Notes: generated by a model from the letters alone, not told the origin. DNA of 64,000 nucleotides from Paralvinella palmiformis (GCA_025642065.1 JAODUP010000669.1:186001-250000); one strand, 5' to 3'; shown: positions 44,570 to 56,429, counted from the first letter of the stretch. Numbers and translations are program-made.

Positions 44570-47512
44570 CTGAAATTTGTTTTTAATTCCGTCAGAATGA
44601 GAGCAACGTTCATCTAATTTTAATGTTTTAAATGTGACAGGCAAATGTTTGGAATTGGAACTTTCGTGAATTTTAATTAAATCTGTTTTAGTTCTTGTAG
44701 TTTTTTTAATATTAAAAGAACTGAATGCATTCTAGCTTTCGTCTGCCTAGTATGCATCTCGCATGACAGCGCCATACTGTCTATCTCACATAATTGGTTA
44801 CAAACAAACTCGGATGTAGTAAAGGTTTAATTTGTTGAACAATAATATCAGCGTTTCGGCTCCGGTATAAAATTGAAACAATTTGATACGGCGAGTCACA
44901 GATGGATGTAAATGACCACAGCCCACAAAACATACAGCTGTCCATCGTATGTTAAAACACCTTACCTTGTCAATGTGGATAAGGTACGTTCTTAATTGGC
45001 TGTGCTCATCTAATGTGTACAAAAATATTCCGATTAGTCCACGATTTTTACAGTCGATATATATATATATATAGGTAGATAGGATCTTCTATCAGGAGAC
45101 TTATTTACAGTCGGTGATTATCCTCTGAAAAGAAATAGCGTCTATCTAATCTTCAGTCTTAGATAAGCGTATTACCAAGATGGCGCTATTTTTTCCTTTA
45201 ATAGCCACTTATAGCTATGGACTAATTCATGGCACACTATATACAATATATGGCTGTTTAATGACCCAAACATGAACATAAACAAAAGACCGGGTTTGAT
45301 TCCAGCCAATGATCGCTGTAATTTCTAATATAATAAATATACATATATCATACATTTATACCTATAAATTATCTATTCCAGTGACAAGAGTGCTTGAATT
45401 ATTTCCTGTTTAACACTGTAATGTCTATTTGCAACCTAACGTTGTAATTATTATTTTGATATTATGCCTAAAACCCGCGGAAACGATACCAACACATCGG
45501 TTACCCTTAATCACCCAGGAAAAGGTAGCTACATTATACAACAAAGGACAGTGTTCATTAATGAATAAGCGCATCCATTATCAAACACCAGAGACACAAA
45601 CTTTAAAGCAAACTGTGTACTAAATTATGGTGAAGTTGCTAACATGAGGAAGTTATCCAACACTGGATTATGATGAAGTTAACATGAGGACTTTCCTTCA
45701 GATATTTGGGATAGTAGTAAGTATCCAACAACCACCAGTGACGAATCAGTGGAGATGGAACTAGAAGATCGGCATGTGTATTTAATGACAGTGTTAAATA
45801 TATATTGTCCTATGTACTGTGATGACTGGAAGGCTGATGAAAAAGAAATCGTTCATTCTAGGTTCGGACATTAACCGAACAGTTCATCTTAATTTCCAAT
45901 TGTCAGCACTGATATAAATATGCTCACAGAAATTATAAACGATGTCAAAATATGAACACGATCAACCGCATATTAAATGATCCAGTTCAGTGCTGGCGAA
46001 TCGCCTCTAACTCGTCTTTGGGCATATACAGACACTGATGCTCCTGAAGTATGACACCATTTAACACAAGCTGTTTGTATGACCCGGCGATATCGAACAA
46101 TGTAAACAAGAATATTGTTTAATAATATTATAGTATAATTAGTCCAAACAGCCTCATAAGTTATCGAAATGGCTAAAGAAATATATTTAGTGGAAAGTCT
46201 TTAAAATAATTTTGTATTTTTGTATCATGTAGCATCTATGGAACTGTCAGGTTTATATAAATCACCCGACGACGGTGCCAGTTAGTAGTAACCTCACATG
46301 ATCTGGATCAAGATGGATATATGATCCTTTTGCTGCTACCTGATGTCGGAGCACGTCGTTTTTCTCCTCATCGACGTACAATCTGACATTCAAGGAAGCC
46401 GTAATGGCGACGATCATCCAATAATTTATATTATTTCATTCTATCTATGATATCGCGGGTATAGTTCTTGATTATTAAAGGTATATTTGTATAATCACAT
46501 ATAAATCATATTATCTAAGTGTAAACTGTACCCCCAATCTGCGTCTAACTGCTACGTGGATCAATATTAGTTAGATCAATAGGAGTTGAAGTATCAACTG
46601 ACGTAAAAAAGGTCATTCGTTATACGCGTCAACTATCACATAGCATATTAAAAGTAAATAGCAAAGTACACGAAACAAGACTAAGATAAGTCTGTGATGT
46701 TCAGTTATTTGTAGCCTTATGTCTGATTAATACGCCCACCATCATGCTACAGACAAAGTGGCAATAACCATGTGACGCATTAAGCACGTCTTTATTGTTT
46801 TTATTAACCAACTTTCTGTTAACCAGGATACAACATTTGAGGAGATAACTGAGAAGTTATGAATAATGAATATAATACGGGTCTGGTATCAAAATAAGGG
46901 CCTGACCCCAAAATAACAGCTCAAGAATAATGGACACGGAACAAATGCGAGCCAGAGTTGCTGATGTTCAAATTATAACGGCTCATGGTATAATGTTTGT
47001 ACCCGACACACAGGCCACACACAAGCAGACACACTGCGATGATTAACGATTTCGTTTCGCCAACTTTGTATAAAGCAGTCACGAGGTTTGGAGGCAACTC
47101 CAGGGTTTATTTCCAGTTTCATATTACATAAGTTTCCGTCCAGCACCGACAAACAAATATATACTCCGTCACTGGTAATAATAATAATCCATATATACTA
47201 TATATGGGAGGGTTTTTCTGTTGAAACAAGGTTGTACCCAAACATAATTTGTTAGAAAATGCCATAATATGGTAACTACAATATGATAACTACAGTTTGA
47301 ACATATATTTATAACAGAAATTATCTGAGCAGTGAATGTACATATTGTACTATATTCGTAAGGTACGTTGGAGGCCATGTATGCATTTTCAAATGTATTT
47401 AACATATACATTATTTTCGGTGGTGGTGGTGGTGGTGGGTGTGTGTGTGTGTGTGTATTTAATGTAAACATAATTAACTAGTGAAGCATAACACATATAG
47501 CTCATAAAGTAT

Positions 47513-47550
<38 letters not shown>

Positions 47551-47937
47551 TTTCTAACCGAATACTATAGGAATATTCCTATTAAATTATATTAAAAATG
47601 CTTTTCGATGTAAATATTTTATTGTATAGCCATTCTTTATGTTATATGACATGAGTGACGTAGCTGGGTGAAGTAACGTCGGACGTAATGACGTTCACTG
47701 AACTGAAAGTTACTCTACAAAAGTGGCGTGAGGGCGAATTTGACGGAGACTGAAACGACGTAAGGAGGGTATTACTGTATATAATTACCTGATCCAGCTG
47801 CCTGTGTAATGTGTCGTATACACCTTAGATGTATCACTTCTAGATATATTCCGGGTATGTCATCTATAGTATTCTGTTAGACATCACTTGCTATATAAGA
47901 AGTGGTCTCTCTCCTTGATTTACCCTGTTAAATAAAG

Positions 47938-47986
<49 letters not shown>

Positions 47987-48356
47987 TGATACAAGCATAA
48001 ATTAACCAGGTAAAAATTGGAGTGTAACCATTTCATCCGATGTGTGTATTTGTATGTGTGTATGTTCTAAATATCAAAGCACGTACGCACGCATACATGC
48101 ACGCCCGCACATACATACGTACACTATCTATTTCCATCTACTATGGGAAATACAGAAATTACAACTTCAATATTACTCCATCAAATCTCAGTCGAAGTGC
48201 GCATTAACTCTCGTCAAGTTATTACTCTTCAAAGGTTGAAGTCTGCCTTGTTATCTACCTAGAACGATAACGTATATATATTTTTTTTTATATATGCTTG
48301 TGTATGTTCAGTACTTAGAACTAGTGTGCTGTACACGTGATCATCAACATTTACTG
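44570..48356. other. Intergenic or upstream intron DNA, no gene recognised
   Basis: The 5' exon(s) of the acidic gene should lie here on the minus strand but cannot be fixed. A good donor (GACAAG|GTAAGG) near 44965 ends a short open stretch but has the wrong phase for the 44569 exon. Simple repeats: TA at about 45058-45074, GGT/GT at about 47420-47456, TA at about 47518-47548 and 47940-47986. Otherwise AT-rich with chance frames. Confidence 0.5.
47940..47986. repeat. (TA)n microsatellite
   Basis: About 23 TA dinucleotides. Confidence 0.95.
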
Positions 48357-48570
48357 GGCGCCTCCGTGGTCTAGCGGTAGGGTGTTGGACCACAGATCAT
48401 ACCACTCGTGTTCGAATCTCGGTCTGGGCATATCTGAAGGTTGTTTCATCTTTGACTTCGCTTCATTACATTTGGAGGTCGCTCGGCCCATGCGTATAAA
48501 TGTGGCAGTTACTGTGCAGCAATGAGTAAAGGCATTACCAGTGACAAATATACAATTAATAATAATAAAA
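48357..48570 (+). mobile_element. SINE family A, tRNA-derived, sense copy
   Basis: The best sense copy of the family. The head is ggcgcctccgtggtctagcg followed by gtaggg (box A) and gttcgaatctcggtc (box B). Then a body (catatctgaaggttgtttca, ttacatttggaggtcgctcg), and an end in AATAATAATAAAAATG instead of the ATCA repeats of the two antisense copies. It abuts the Tigger-like relic. Confidence 0.85.
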
Positions 48571-48589
48571 ATGAATATAAATAAACTTG

Positions 48590-49894
48590 ACTGTATATGG
48601 TAAAGGGAAATTTAAGGGGGGGGGGTCCCGAGCTAACAAATCATTTCGTGCCATATCCTTGGAAGATAAAATAGAAAAGATTCGTCGAATGGAAGCTGGT
48701 GAAGGTCGGCCAAATGTATGTAGGACTGTGAACTTGCATCCGCGGACTGTTACGAAAATCATGAATAATGGGGACAAAATAAGAACATAAATTATGGAGC
48801 AAGCTACTAGAGTAAGTGGTAAAACAGTATGTGAGCTACTCAACGAGCAAACTAGTTGAGAAAATTGAAAAGTAAATAACAATTTGAGTGTAAGATAGGA
48901 ACCAGAAAAAACCTTCCTTTGGTACAAGCAAACATATCGGACAAGGTAAAGTGTATTCTTGATACATTGAAGAAGAGCGTGTAAATGAAAATGTTTAGGT
49001 ACTAACCGATGGTTTGCACGTTATATTAGAGTCAGATTAAGGTTCGTAGTATTAAAATAACTGCTGAGGCTGCACGTGCAGATATTGAAACTGCTAAATC
49101 GTTCTCTGCAGAGTTTACAAATTTTCTACGGAGTGATGATTATCCTGATGATCTTACTTTTAATGTGGTTGAAACAGGATTATATTGGAATAGAATGACT
49201 TCACGAATCTTTCTTGCAGTTGGAGAAAAGTCTGCACAAGGATAGGCTAACACTTCTACTCGGTGTTAATATATTAAGAACTCTAACATCAATGTTGGTT
49301 TACCATTCAGAAACACCCCGTGCATTGAAAGGGTTAAACAAGTGTCAAATGACTCTATATAGGACATCAAACAGAAAATTGTGAGTAACACCAGAACTGT
49401 TTTTTGCACCCTATAGATAGTCTTCTATTAGATAATGCTCCAGATGGTTCATAGCGTCTCTCTTCATCAGGAGATCATCTTCAGCCTGGCCCCTCATCAA
49501 ACAATGAGCCTCAGCTAGGCCCAACGTGGCGACGATAAAGTCACATCCAGCGTCACTGGTGAATAACAGTGGTGCTATAAATACAGTAGCGCTATATAAA
49601 TTGCAGTCCATCTTCGGATACACTTCTTGGTGACTTACTTATCTGACAAACTGTACACTGTATTCAAGTAATAGTTAAGTTTTTATTTGTCATTTTATGT
49701 TAATTTAATATGAAAATAAATATTTTATATTAATTTTAGTCATAAAAAACTTATATTAACATGGTTTAATTATATATTGTTGGATGTGTGGAACGTATCC
49801 CCCTCGTTTACATTATATAATGGGTTTGTTTAAATCCGATTAAATTCACGACGCCACTGTAAAAAAAATACCGGTGTAAAACGATGACTGCCTG
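48590..49894 (+). mobile_element. Tigger/pogo-like DNA transposon relic
   Basis: Transposase fragments lie in order. At about 48640-48790 is the N-terminal psq/CENP-B-type helix-turn-helix (AISLEDKIEKIRRMEAGEGR, VCRTVNLHPRTVTKIMNNGD). At about 49060-49260 is the start of the DDE domain (FTNFLRSDDYPDDLTFN, ETGLYWNRMTSRIFLAVGEK). Next come LVYHSETPRALKGLNK and FFAPYR-type eroded blocks, then LLLDNAPDGS at about 49420. Of the catalytic residues, the first Asp of the usual NVDETGL is Val here; the Asp of LDNAP is kept. The 3' end is a Tigger-type terminus at 49894 (minus strand CAGGCAGTCATCG) followed by TA, the target duplication. The 5' terminus is missing next to the SINE. Confidence 0.8.
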
Positions 49895-49897
49895 TAT

Positions 49898-49924
49898 ACA
49901 CACACACACACACACTAACACACA

Positions 49925-49985
<61 letters not shown>
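49898..49985. repeat. (CA)n(TA)n microsatellite
   Basis: A CA run with a few interruptions passes into a TA run, between the Tigger end and a LINE relic. Confidence 0.95.
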
Positions 49986-50017
49986 TCTAGTTGAGATCAA
50001 TTACAAAGATGTAGAAA

Positions 50018-50995
50018 TGGCTATAGAAAGTGATAGAAAGGGCAGTTGCTTTCCATCTAAACAAATATTTAATCAATAATAACCATAACGAATCATTACA
50101 GTCTGCATATAAAAGTGGTTACAGCACTGAAACAGCTTTGGATCTGGTGAAAACTTATATTATAATGTCAATTGGTCAACGTAAGCAAGTATTACTTGCT
50201 CTCCTGGACTTGTCTGCTGCATCTGATAAAGTTGACAATAATGTACTTTTCTGTAGATTAAAAAACACAATACCCATCCTGTTGGGATCATTGTGCAGCA
50301 ATATGGCATTAAATATCACTTGTATGCTAATGATACACAGCTCTGTATATTTCTGGATCCTGACAATTAGTTAAATTTCTCCTCTTCCTTGAAGAATTTA
50401 GAACATTGTATGGATGACTCAAAATATTCTAAGATTAAATGATAATAGAACAAATATTATATATTTGGCATCATCACATCTTGTTAAATCCCTAAGGACA
50501 CCACTATTACAGATGAGTGGATCTTCGATTATCCCTAATGGGTCAGTACAAAATCTAGGGGGTATTGTTGACCAATGTATTAACATGTATGAACATGTCA
50601 CATCAGTATGCTGAGTTGTCTACTACCATCTTAAAGCATCCATTGTTTAAATGCATTCTTGACACAAGAAACAGCTGTATCTGTAGTCCATGCCTTTGTT
50701 ACATCTCGTATAGACTATTGTATCTCCCAGTTATATGGCATATCTGATTATAATATCGATCACCTTCAGAATAGTGCAGCTGGCAGAGTGACAAATACTC
50801 GAAAATATGATCATATCACCCCAATTCTTTAAAAACTACATTGGATACCTGTAAGAGAGTGTATCCATTTCAAGACTTTACTTACAACTTATAAATCTAT
50901 CAATGACATGGCACCTTAATACCTGTATGAATACCTGTCATCCCGAAAACTCAGGTCATCCAATCAGATATTACCTTGTTCATTGCTTACCTGCT
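50018..50995 (+). mobile_element. L2-like LINE relic, sense; same family as the copy at 15.7-17.6 kb
   Basis: Reads IERAVAFHLNKYLINNN, QSAYKSGYSTETALDLVKTY and LLALLDLSAASDKVDNNVLF, then after a ~230-base internal loss LYANDTQLCIFL (eroded YADD), MTQNILRLNDNRTNIIYLAS, ITPNGS-type and later FVTSRIDYC-type remnants. It aligns block by block to the antisense LINE in SUCLA2 intron 2 but lacks the segment around the GVPQGSVLGP motif. It has many stops and is much older than that copy. Confidence 0.85.
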
Positions 50996-51949
50996 GATAA
51001 ATGATGGGTCTACACCAGTTTTCATCTTTAGGATGTAAAAGGATACGAACTGTGTTCGTCACCTTTTGCTCCAGCCACGTACTAGCTATAGTTATAAATT
51101 TATAGTCAGAAGACCTTTTGACCTGGGACAAAACTTACACTAAGTATTCAGTTAACATCAGTTTAACATCCTATTGCTCGAATTTTAAAATTATTTGCAT
51201 ATACAATGATTTGGGCAAAAGAAGTGAAAGAAAAAACAATTAAAATTGTGCCTTTTAAATAGGATAATTAATCGTTTTTAATCATTCAGCACCCTATTTA
51301 GAACTATTAATAAGTGAAGAACAAAATGACGACATTACGAATATGATACTCACAAATAGGAAATAATCTCTTTTTACAATTTCAGTCTCCCAACTCAGTT
51401 GAAAGTTTCTCTCTGGGCCAACGTCGTGTCGTTTAGATTAATCAGTGAGGCTTCCATGTTACACAGAGGATTCTGGAGAATTGGCTGGAAATTGAGCTTT
51501 CTGGTAAATAAATTTACTGTTCTTCGTCGTTTCTCCTCAATCTTCAATAATAATATGTGAAGTATAATACTGTAAGCTCTTTCCTAAAAGCTATAATCTA
51601 AAAAGTCGAAATGCTATACTGACCAGATATGTGGGTTTAATTCAAGTCTGGAATTGTAATTGATGGACAATTACAATTGGGATTGAATTATTTGGAATTA
51701 GGAATTTGAAATGATGAATTTGGGGTTGGAATTGATCATGTCCTTTTCCGTAATTGGCCAGCCATAGGGTCAATTCAATTCTGGAATCTGACGTTAAATG
51801 TAAGCCTAAGCTAATTACTATCGTGGATTTCCCAGAAAAGACAATAATTAGACTGAATCAACTTTATTTGTATCGATAACTGGAATAAAATATAGGGAAA
51901 GTCGGGTATTTTCGATTAACAAATATGGTAGTCAGGCATTTAATTTAGC
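50996..51949. other. No gene; low-complexity GGAATT-rich patch
   Basis: At about 51640-51760 there is a run of ggaattg/gaatttg variants without a clean period. Nothing else is recognisable. Confidence 0.5.
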
Positions 51950-53000
51950 GTCTCTAAAACATCTGGAAGATTTCTGATGCTGAACTGATCCCATACGGCA
52001 TTCTCTTGAAGCTATATCTCCCATATAGTGTTGCCATTGTGTACAACATGGTGTTTGCATCACCTAACTGCATTTCGTAGAATGCTTGTGAAGCGTCAGG
52101 TTTAGAGAAGAACTGTGCTCTCCTGCTATATCAGTAACGGTCTCTGATTTTTGTGGCAAATGGTAATGTTCCCTCTTGATATGCGCATTTAAATATTTTA
52201 AGTAAAAACACAGCCTGAGGCTCCAGTTCGGCTTTTCCACTATGACGAGTGCATTAACTCAATCTGTTGGTCTCTCGTTACGTCTAATCACACCCATCTT
52301 CTCCAGTCTATCAATTGTTTTCTTTCAGAGCGAATGGCACGCGTCGTGATGCATGTACTGATCGGACAACATTCTCTTTCAGCGGTATGTGGTGTTCGTC
52401 TGTCACACATCCAAGTCCATCGTGTACGTCATTTGGTATCTGTGATCCTTTGGTCACTGTATGTACCTACCTATACATGCTGGATTTTCTTGACCAATTC
52501 TATCAGTCCTGATGCTCTGGATCCCAGCAATGATGTTTTGTCATCACCGGTAACGACAACAAATGCAATGCTATATGCGATATTATTATAGTTTACTATA
52601 CCATGACATTGTTCGACTGTATGTAGGCATATGCTGTCGTTATTATACAAAGTTAAGTTTGCTTCTCTTTTCTTTAACAGTGGTCTCTGTTTCAGGGCAT
52701 TATAATCTTTCATCGAGAGTAGATTTGCTTGTGTGCCTGTATCGATCTTCAGAGGTAGTATTGTTCCATTTACTGATAATGGTGCAAACCATTCACCGCC
52801 TCTTCACTCTTACTGTGTGAATTACTTTTCGGTGTACGGTTATCCACGGTGCTAATCGACTTTGTTTTGCAGCATGATTAAAAATATTTTCTCAAGTCGG
52901 ACATTCATTAATTATAGCGGTGTTTTAGTCCATAGCGACGACATTTCTGTTTGTCTGTGCGGTTTTCATGATTGCTCCAGACCTCTGAACCCTATCCGGA
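51950..53000 (-). mobile_element. Ty3/Gypsy-like LTR retrotransposon relic (protease to RT), antisense
   Basis: The minus strand shows the pol order. At about 52940-52990 is an eroded Cys/His knuckle area. At 52471-52760 is a retropepsin with LKIDTGTQANLLSMKDY, where DTG is the catalytic triad, and AFVVVTGDDKTSLLGSRA. At about 52180-52330 is the start of the RT (LEKMGVIRRNERPTD, VNALVIVEKPNWSLRLC, KREHYHLP). Further RT remnants reach about 51960. No LTRs, RNase H or integrase were found. Several stops and frame changes; old and inactive. Confidence 0.75.
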
Positions 53001-53318
53001 ATGACTTCTCTGGTTGCCATGGTAACCTTTGGTTTATCGGATCATCGCCTTACAGCACCGACGCTAGTTGTCACAATACAGCTGCTAGCGCCATCCGCCA
53101 TTGCCATATCTGGCGTTTCGTGAGTTCGCTAGCTTGGCAAATATACACTGCTTTTCCCGGTCAAAATCATCGTTAATCAATTAATTCAATAGACTTCTTG
53201 TACCGCGTAATGTTGGATGCACCGTTGTGTATGTGTATGGAAGTGTGTGTCCATAACACAGTCTTGAACATGAACTGATTCATTAAAACAAGTATTTCTA
53301 TAATTGTAGTGCAGTGGT

Positions 53319-53321
<3 letters not shown>

Positions 53322-53355
<34 letters not shown>

Positions 53356-53463
53356 AACCACTAGGGATAAGCTTACACTATTATATAACACAAATATAAT
53401 TACAGTCTAGTTGTTAGTGGCCGACGAGACCTTCTGTGATATATATATATATATATATATATA
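53322..53463. repeat. Two (TA)n microsatellites
   Basis: TA runs at about 53322-53352 and 53440-53463, separated by ~90 bases of unrelated sequence, just upstream of the P-like element cluster. Confidence 0.9.
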
Positions 53464-53526
53464 ATAGCTATGTGTGTGGACTCATATTATGAGTTCATAC
53501 ACAGAGAAAGACGGGAATCATTGACC

Positions 53527-54022
53527 CATTGACCTAAAAGAAAACTACACCGAACACGCCGCCGATTTGATTTTTTTATAAACGTGGTGAATTATTGTTA
53601 TGTCGATGGTTGCATAAGCCGTGGGCGTGGAAATAATATAAACAGGTTGTATTTTCATCGGTAAGTATAAGGAACACATTTTAAATAGCTGTTAAAGCGG
53701 GGTTTTTTGGCGGGAAATTAAACTAAACTGTTATTCTATTTAGCCTGTACGACAACCCCCGGCCTATCTCTGGCGTTTAATTCCAATTAAATTAGATCTA
53801 CGGACTTGCCTAAAACGACATTTACATATTTCATGGCATATAATATGAGAGGAATAATACAGATTGTCTGCACAGACAAATTTATAATGTACACATCGCA
53901 GTAAATGTCAGTATTCATAGGTTGAAAACTCGAAGCGCAGCCGCTACAACTCTGCTTTTTCACCTACCGGAAGTCGGCGCTGTTTGCCTAATTGCTCGGT
54001 CTAGTTTTCTTTTAGGTCAATG
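53527..54022 (+). mobile_element. 496-bp non-autonomous P-like element with 8-bp target duplication
   Basis: Begins CATTGACCTAAAAGAAAA and ends in the exact inverted form, TTTTCTTTTAGGTCAATG. Terminal repeats are about 29 bases strong and about 80 bases with gaps. CATTGACC flanks both sides (53519-53526 and 54023-54030), an 8-bp duplication as P elements make. Inside are a THAP first exon with its start codon changed to GTG (53584; VNYCYVDGCISRGRGNN..YFHR, donor GTAAGT at 53661) and intron sequence that aligns to 56240-56390 and 56820-56980 of the large element. It is an internally deleted relative lacking the catalytic exons. Confidence 0.88.
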
Positions 54023-54134
54023 CATTGACCTAAAAGAAAACTAGACCGAACACGTCCGTCGTTTTCATGGCAAACAGGTCCCAACTTCCGGTCGTGGAAA
54101 AAGAACGCAGACTGCTAAAATCAGGTTTGTAAAC

Positions 54135-54181
54135 ATGGTGAAATCATGTTGTGCCGTTGGTTGTACAAACCGTGGTAGTAT
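54135..54181 (+). pseudogene. P-like transposase exon 1, 5' half (THAP zinc finger start)
   Basis: ATG at 54135 opens MVKSCCAVGCTNRGSI, the start of a THAP C2CH zinc finger with its first two Cys. The exon is cut at 54181 by the nested 2026-bp element and resumes at 56208-56214 (duplicated target GTAGTAT) and 56215. Removing the insert and one target copy restores the frame. Confidence 0.85.
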
Positions 54182-54737
54182 CAGAGAGCTTAAATATAGA
54201 GAGGCGTTACTCTTGCCGGGCCATGTTCAATTTTGAACCACTGGCTTTTTAAAACAAACTTAATAAAAGATATTTAAAAAATAAGCATAACAATTTGAAG
54301 TAGACACACCCCTATTTGACATGACCCATTCAGTAGGCCCAAGCAGGATCTAGATCTATATTTGTTTCAGACAAAATCTGATTAAATTTTATTGAACAAA
54401 TGGTATGTAAGATATATATAAGCTTACGGTTACATGTACTGGAGCCACTGAAGATATTATGGGCGGGAGGTATATATTACTTTATTATTGTTAATAATAT
54501 AATTGGACTTCTAACATTACATTACTATAATCAGATAATTTTTCCCTAATTACAATAATTATAAGTAGCTGAGTATTTACATGATCACCTGCATCCATAT
54601 TTATTTTTAAACGTAAGCAATTGGTACTTATTGATATATATGGACTTCTATTTATAATTTTAAATGTTATGAAATTAATTATTAAATACCTCAACTAGTG
54701 GTAGAAACATTCATTTTGTTATTTTTTCTATTGACAG

Positions 54738-54960
54738 AAGTAAAAGATGGGTTATTAATTGTTGTCATTCAGATATATAATGAGGAAGATTTAAATTACT
54801 TGAATACTAATTGTAGAATGTATGATATGCACTTCACTGAAATTCATGAATCAGACAAGAGATAAACTTATATAGAATGCTATTCCAACTAATTTTGATG
54901 TACCAAATCCACCGCATGCATTCACCGAAATCATAGAGGAAGGTATTAACAGATAGGAGA
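54738..54960 (+). pseudogene. THAP domain second-half exon of the nested element
   Basis: After acceptor ttctattgacag it reads SKRWVINCCHSDIYNEEDLN, YLNTNCRMYDMHFTEIHES, then after a frame change NAIPTNFDVPNPPHAF and TEIIEEG. The W..N block, the NCR..DMHF block and the AVPTxFDVPNPP-like block are the order of a THAP finger of the THAP-transposon type. The zinc-ligand Cys before DMHF is Tyr here. One stop and one frameshift are present. Confidence 0.7.
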
Positions 54961-55153
54961 CCTATACAGGAGACAGGGCCAGCTGTGATGGTAATTAATA
55001 TTTATAAATATTAATGGTGAAAATTGGTATTATAAAATTAATTAAATAAGAAACAAGGCATCAAACTATTAGTATACTTCTCTTCATAGCTTAAATGCAT
55101 ATCAAATCAAATTCTTTAACCAACTTGAAAAAAGGAAAACATGTGTTTACACA

Positions 55154-55363
55154 TTGTGTATGCACTTGGTTCAAGTTATTATTTTAGAAGGTATTGTTCT
55201 GTTTCAGTCTTTGAAGTTCTATGATGATGAGATACCATGTAAACAGGCCAATCTCTTGGTTACAGATTTACTGGTGTTATCTGTTATAGTAGTCAATGCT
55301 TGTGTCTATTACATCTCTGGGTATATTCTGTCTAACTTTAAACAGTTCACTGATCTGGACTAA
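55154..55363 (+). pseudogene. Possible C-terminal transposase remnant in the nested element
   Basis: A 69-codon open frame with NACVYYISGYILSNFKQF. YYISGYI resembles the YIAGY(V/I) block near the end of THAP9/P-type transposases, which the larger element here also has (GYIAVWVAQ). A single motif only, so tentative. Confidence 0.4.
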
Positions 55364-56207
55364 ATGTCATATTTTTGTAGTAGTGGCTGTTTAGAGCTGG
55401 AAGCAATTTGGGTTATTCTGTCCATTTGATAACAATTAAATGACTGATTGTAACTATAGATGAACCCGTGGCACAAGAAATTTTATGCCGCTTTTTGTAC
55501 GAAAGTACTAATTTCTCTATCTCTAACATATTAACGCAAACATAAACATTGTTAATATTCCATGTATATTCTTTGTTCTCAGCTGGGCAGGCCTATATTG
55601 CATGGTCTATATTATTGAGGTGTAGACTTTAAATGAACTTATACTTTTTTTAGTTAATATATGATAAACGGACATGATGAATATATGATGAATTGTGTTA
55701 TGGTTGCGTTATAATAGCTGAATATATCATTATATGTATATATCCAAATAAATAAAAATTTATGGACTATGATAAACTGACATGATGAAAGTATGGTTGT
55801 ATGCATTTACCTCATATGTACCTAATTGTTTTCATTCCACACACAAAGCTGTGAAATAACCTAAACCACGTTCAATTATTTTCTGATCAGCTGTCAAGTG
55901 ATTGCAAATTGTAGGCTATGAATTAATTAAGTGACTGGGCTGTGAAATCACTTAATTCTTTATCTACAATTTCTTCGATATCATGTGTGCACAATTAAAG
56001 TGTTAATTAATAAAAGAGAATGTGATCATGTAACATATAGTACTAGTATTGGCAATTCATTTCAACCATCGCACACATGTACACGATCACATGTGGACAA
56101 CCAGAGAGCTTTTGTTTATCTGAGAAATACCTCCGGTCGCTTGGGGCGCCACTGGTTCAAAATTCAACATGGCGCGGGAAGAGTAACGTCTATATTTAAG
56201 CTCTCTG

Positions 56208-56238
56208 GTAGTATTACAAAAGGAATATCGTTTCATTT
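56208..56238 (+). pseudogene. P-like transposase exon 1, 3' half
   Basis: After the duplicated target it reads TKGISFH and reaches a donor (TTTCATTT|GTAAAT). In the 496-bp relative the same position is TTTCATCG|GTAAGT, a better donor, giving the usual FHR of THAP fingers. Joining to 57149 is in phase. Confidence 0.85.
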
Positions 56239-56429
56239 GTAAATATATCTAGAACTAGTAGAAGGAACACATTTAAAATAGCTGTTGAACCGTTTTGTTG
56301 AAGGAAATTAACTATTATATGCGGCCTATTGAATTAGCTAATATTTGACAACCCCAGCATCTCTGGCGTCTGATCCCAACTATCATGGGAATAATCCTGC
56401 TACCACCCAAATTGGATATCGGCATGCTC

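Larger units (their letters stand above)
54182..56207 (+). mobile_element. Nested THAP-encoding DNA element (2026 bp, inverted ends about 60 bp)
   Basis: Left end 54182-54245 and right end 56148-56207 are inverted copies (CAGAGAGCTTAAATATAG, then CGTTACTCTT, then TGAATTTTGAACCA) with a few mismatches and a 4-base gap. It carries its own THAP second-half exon (54738-54960) and a short C-terminal transposase-like remnant (55154-55363), so it derives from a THAP transposon by internal deletion. Its 3' part recurs inverted at 62.76-63.17 kb, and its first ~39 bases recur at 56485. Termini and 7-8 bp target size fit the P superfamily; an hAT-like affiliation cannot be excluded from the CAGAG tip alone. 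Confidence 0.85.
54175..56214. repeat. 7-bp target site duplication GTAGTAT flanking the nested element
   Basis: GTAGTAT at 54175-54181 and again at 56208-56214, immediately outside the inverted ends CAGAGAGCTT and AAGCTCTCTG. The entry spans both copies and the insert. Confidence 0.9.

Noticed and set aside
44798..45022. Minus-strand frame with a good donor as exon 1 of the acidic gene
   Set aside because: The phase at the donor gives a stop directly before the joint with the 44569 exon.
48357..48430. Functional tRNA gene
   Set aside because: Box A and box B are present, but the stems do not close well and the head is part of a SINE found three times.
48556..48927. Minus-strand 123-codon frame
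   Set aside because: Antisense shadow of the Tigger helix-turn-helix region.
52862..53176. Plus-strand 104-codon Cys/His-rich frame
   Set aside because: It is largely the antisense of the eroded gag/pol junction of the Gypsy relic, and no motif supports it.
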